This document shows positions 60,366-64,000 of a stretch of 64,000 nucleotides of DNA, one piece after another (the first letter of the stretch is position 1; every line of letters begins with the position of its first letter). This DNA comes from Ampullaceana balthica (taxonomy: Eukaryota > Mollusca > Gastropoda > Lymnaeidae). The stretch lies in contig CALYLW010001201.1 in assembly GCA_944989445.1 (NCBI GenBank), positions 110,395-174,394 of the forward strand, given 5' to 3'. Both the position numbers and the translations under genes were made by a program. Under the pieces are notes generated by a model. The model was not told the DNA's origin and made no database searches. It saw nothing but the letters and a program-made list of their open reading frames with translations.

Positions 60366-61192
60366 GCAAACTATCTTAACTTATTGTGTGTTACAACTAG
60401 ACCTAGGGGTTGTGTGTTACAACTAGACCTAGGAGTTGTGTGTTACAACTAGACCTAGGGGTTGTGTGTTACAACTAGACCTAGGGGTTGTGTGTTACAA
60501 CTAGACCTAGGGGTTGTGTGTTACAACTAGACCTAGGGGTTGTGTGTTACAACTTGACCTAGGGGTTGTGTGTTACAACTAGACCTAGGAGTTGTGTGTT
60601 ACAACTAGACCTAGGGGTTGTGTGTTACAACTAGACCTAGGGGTTGTGTGTTACAACTAGACCTAGGGGTTGTGTGTTACAACTAGACCTAGGGGTTGTG
60701 TGTTACAACTAGACCTAGGGGTTGTGTGTTACAACTAGACCTAGGGGTTGTGTGTTACAACTAGACCTAGGGGTTGTGTGTTACAACTAGACCTAGGGGT
60801 TGTGTGTTACAACTAGACCTAGGGGTTGTGTGTTACAACTAGACCTAGGGGTTGTGTGTTACAACTAGACCTAGGGGTTGTGTGTTACAACTAGACCTAG
60901 GGGTTGTGTGTTACAACTAGACCTAGGGGTTGTGTGTTACAACTAGACCTAGGGGTTGTGTGTTACAACTAGACCTAGGGGTTGTGTGTTACAACTAGAC
61001 CTAGGGGTTGTGTGTTACAACTAGACCTAGGGGTTGTGTGTTACAACTAGACCTAGGGGTTGTGTGTTACAACTAGACCTAGGGGTTGTGTGTTACAACT
61101 AGACCTAGGGGTTGTGTGTTACAACTAGACCTAGGGGTTGTGTGTTACAACTAGACCTAGGGGTTGTGTGTTACAACTAGACCTAGGGGTCC
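60366..61192. repeat. 27-bp minisatellite, about 30 copies
   Basis: Unit GTTGTGTGTTACAACTAGAC followed by CTAGGGG, extremely homogeneous. It contains two short palindromic words (GTTACAAC-like and CCTAGG). Confidence 0.97.
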
Positions 61193-61261
61193 TATCATCT
61201 TTGGAGTAGTGCCGGTAGGTAATTCATTCAGTGATTGACGGCCAACAATTGGTAAAACAAC

Positions 61262-61512
61262 TGGACCTAGTTGGGTAGTTTAAGAACCCCTGATCTCTCC
61301 TTACACTGTATGTTGTGGTAGCGTCTGTTGGGTAGTTTAAGAACACCTGATCTCTCCTTACACTGTATGTTGTGGTAGCGTCTGTTGGGTAGTTTAAGAA
61401 CACCTTATCTCTCTTTACACTGTATGTTGTGGTAGCGTCTGTTGGATAGTTTAAGAACACCTGATCTCTCCTTACACTATATGTTGTGGTAGCGTCTGTT
61501 TAAGAACCTCTG
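61262..61512. repeat. 57-bp tandem repeat, about 4 copies
   Basis: TTGGGTAGTTTAAGAACACC, TGATCTCTCCTTACACTGTA and TGTTGTGGTAGCGTCTG. Divisible by three, giving a short open minus-strand frame that is an artefact. Confidence 0.93.
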
Positions 61513-62129
61513 ATCTCTCCTAACACTGTATGTGGTTGGGCGGGCTATGTGCAAACGGGGATTTCTTATAAAAGAAACTAAAACAGGGGAGAATAATCCG
61601 TCTGGGGGGTTGAGACGAGTTGATGGACTTATATCCCCATTTGAACGTTACCTCCCCTGGCTGAGCTCCCATTGAGACTAAACTAAAGAATAGACAGGTA
61701 GAAGGAAAGAAAGATTCACCGGAGCTTGAAATGGAACCCTTGAAAACATTAGTCTAGCTAAGCTCTTATTTCGCTACTTCGGCCCCCGAACACTTCTGAA
61801 GCTGTGAGACCGGGATTGTTAAATACGATACTCGATCAAATGACGGGCTGTCGGGGGGATAGGGTGGTGGGGCTTTTCAAGGGACATAATTGGCCTCCAC
61901 AGAGGATAGTGTTCATTAAATTTATCTTAAAAGCGTTGTTGATCTTAATTTATAGTCATTGTTGTAAATTTAGTTTTATGTCCTAGAGGAAGCGGGGTTA
62001 GAATCATTGATTCCTGATTACAATTGGGAAATACTTTATGACTGTATGGTATTGTTATTTAAATTTTACATTTACCGGCTCTTTTTTCCCGCTGTTTTGG
62101 CGAGTGAGGACCATTACTTTTAGTCACAG
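61513..62129. other. Non-coding spacer
   Basis: No exon, repeat or RNA gene recognised between the two arrays. Confidence 0.35.
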
Positions 62130-62520
62130 GGAAATGCACCTCTATTGTCCACAGGCACTGTCTAGAAAAATGCTCCTCTATTATTCACAGTGTCTAGAAA
62201 AATGCACCTCTATTATTCCTAGGCACTGTCTAGAAAAATGCACCTCCATAATTCACAGAACAGTAGCGTAGCTAGGGATTTGGGAGCCCGGGGGCTTGAC
62301 CTCTTTTGGGGGCCCTGCGTCCATGGCGGTAGCGTAATATTTAATGTAAATAAAAATCGGACACTCCTTTGGGGGCCCCTCTCAAGTGGGGGCCCGGGGG
62401 ATTTTCGAACTTGGACCCCCTCTCCTAGCTACGCCACTGTCACAGGCAAGGCACCTCTATTATTCACAGGCAATGTCTAGGGAAAGGCACCTCCATTATT
62501 CACAGGCATTGTCTATTCTT
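62130..62520. repeat. About 37-bp tandem repeat, interrupted by a MITE
   Basis: GGCACTGTCTAGAAAAATGC followed by ACCTCTATTATTCACA is repeated about six times, with 62261-62439 inserted into one copy. Confidence 0.85.
62261..62439. mobile_element. MITE with CAGTRGCGTAGCTAGG-type ends
   Basis: Ends CAGTAGCGTAGCTAGGGA and TCCTAGCTACGCCACTG are inverted repeats. The flanks share TCACAG. GC-rich, non-coding, inserted inside a minisatellite copy, so younger than that array. Confidence 0.82.
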
Positions 62521-62821
62521 AACTTGCTTTATACCCACCGCGTGAATTGTCTATGAGAACACAAATACCTTCCACGTCAGAGATAAGGCCCTATGACTTA
62601 TGACCTCCTGGTCTGTTAACCCATGACCCCCTCCTGGCCCTACTCGATAGCCGTAGGAAAACTTTGCCAAGTTGTGGAAGACATTTTACTTTGTGCTTCT
62701 TTTGTTTTAACATTTCATTTAGAGTCAGATAAGTTGTACAAGATTGTGCTGGCTTTGTGGTGAAACTCCTCTGATAAGTTGTACAAGATTGTGCTGGCTT
62801 TGTGGTGAAACTCCTCTGACT

Positions 62822-63172
62822 CTGAGAATATTTGTTGAGTGTTGTTATAGTCAATCTTAAGTCGCCTGTCATCTAGTTTCTGTCTCTACTCAGTGTTGTT
62901 ATAGTCAATCTTAAGTCAGTCGCCTGTCATCTAGTTTCTGTCTCTACTCAGTGTTGTTATAGTCAATCTTAAGTCGCCTGTCATCTAGTTTCTGTCTCTA
63001 CTCAGTGTTGTTATAGTCAATCTTAAGTCGCCTGTCATCTAGTTTCTGTCTCTACTCCGTGTTGTTATAGTCAATCTTAAGTCGCCTGTCATCTAGTTTC
63101 TGTCTCTACTCAGTGTTGTTATAGTCAATCTTAAGTCGCCTGTCATCTAGTTTCTGTCTCTACTCAGTGTTT
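62822..63172. repeat. 54-bp minisatellite, about 6.5 copies
   Basis: TGTTGTTATAGTCAATCTTA, AGTCGCCTGTCATCTAGTTT and CTGTCTCTACTCAG. A separate 51-bp duplication (GATAAGTTGTACAAGATTGT...) lies just before, at about 62727-62820. Confidence 0.94.
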
Positions 63173-63208
63173 ATGTGCACACTTTAACACCCCCCCCCCA
63201 GCACATAC

Positions 63209-63348
63209 CCCTCGCCTCGGGTGATGTACCATAGATAAGTCTTACATCAGGTTTGACCCCACAGTCGCCGTTGAACATATATTGGAATAAATTCCCATAA
63301 TCCAAGTTCACAACGTCATTTCCATAAAGTGAACTCGGCCATAAGTCC
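63209..63348 (-). CDS. Possible upstream exon of the hydrolase gene
   Basis: On the minus strand TTCATAG precedes and GTATGT follows a 140-bp segment with an open frame of 46 codons (DLWPSSLYGNDVVNLDYGNL, then FNGDCGVKPDVRLIYG and TSPEAR). It ends with one extra base, G. That is the phase needed to join the first recognised hydrolase exon, which starts with TA. The acceptor has a weak pyrimidine tract and I recognise no domain, so this is tentative. Confidence 0.3.
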
Positions 63349-63364
63349 CTATGAATCATGAATG

Positions 63365-63480
63365 GTTCTCTTAAGGTGCGTTCACACTGTGGACTAGTCA
63401 CAGCCTCATGTTGAATGGAATGGTTCCTTTGAGGCGCGTTCACACTGTGGACTAGTCATAGTCACAGCCTCATGTTGGGT
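63365..63480. repeat. About 60-bp imperfect tandem duplication
   Basis: GCGTTCACACTGTGGACTAG and CACAGCCTCATGTTG occur twice. Confidence 0.85.
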
Positions 63481-64000
63481 GAGAACCCTAGACACGTATG
63501 ACTTCTTAATTAGGATATTTGAAATACAGACAGCAGTTTTTGAGACAGTTATCGGACATCAAAATGTGGCAGTATGATTTAAACAAGCAGACATGCCTGT
63601 AAACAGACATCGTTAATTTGGACTTGTTAAAGCATAAATTAAACTGACATATTTTCACACATTTGTATCTTTGATTAAGAAAATCTGTAAATTTTAAACA
63701 AATGAGAATTAGAGGCAATTAAAAGTATTTAAAGTTATTTACATTTCATTTATCGGGGGTTTTTACCACCGTCACATGCGATGTTATAGGGAACATTGGT
63801 GTCATGTTCTACCAGTCTCTAAGCTCACCACCATCTGTTAATCTACTGATGACGTCATCGCACTGAAAACGGTATATGAACTTAAATAACCTGTGAGCCT
63901 TGCGTCTACAGAAATAACCGAACACTACTGGAGGCAATGTGATGATTTCTACCATCTAACGTTACACGATAAAACGGTACTTTCAAATAATGCAATTTAT
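63481..64000. other. Right-edge AT-rich stretch, nothing recognised
   Basis: No coding or repeat structure could be supported on either strand. Confidence 0.35.

Overview
This is animal nuclear DNA: AT-rich, intron-rich, with GT-AG introns, LINE reverse transcriptases, short transposon relics and very many minisatellites. The protein genes and the repeat style suggest a mollusc, probably a gastropod. The species assignment is inference.

Layout. (1) 1-1738, minus strand: one very long open exon of an unrecognised gene that runs off the left edge. (2) 2.0-9.3 kb: minisatellites interleaved with a hAT-type MITE and decayed LINE fragments. (3) 10.3-28.3 kb, plus strand: a complete 15-exon heat shock factor gene (HSF1-like, 602 codons plus stop) whose introns are packed with MITEs and tandem arrays. 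(4) 33.2-38.5 kb, minus strand: a complete 10-exon enoyl-CoA delta isomerase 2 gene (ACBP domain plus crotonase domain, 397 aa), tail-to-tail with HSF. (5) 38.8-51 kb: transposon graveyard. It holds hAT MITEs, transposase fragments, a CR1/jockey-like LINE fragment, four large arrays, and a clear nest (MITE inside a hAT-like element whose 3' end carries a LINE). (6) 54.6-59.3 kb, minus strand: at least six exons of a serine beta-lactamase-like hydrolase with a C-terminal region of BTRD1-like repeats. It has one apparent frameshift, and its 5' end is probably further right. (7) 60-63.5 kb: more arrays and one possible upstream exon of the hydrolase.

Tandem arrays cover roughly 16 kb, about a quarter of the window by my addition of spans. 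The most notable theme is that many arrays straddle a junction. Some units span an exon/intron boundary, so HSF carries about 20 copies of one 5' splice site, about 16 of another, and three copies of a 3' splice site. ECI2 has a duplicated 3' splice site. Other units span the boundary between a transposon end and host DNA: both ends of one hAT MITE, one end of another, and the 3' end of a LINE.

The three recognised genes are ordinary metazoan genes and do not form an operon or an obvious common pathway.
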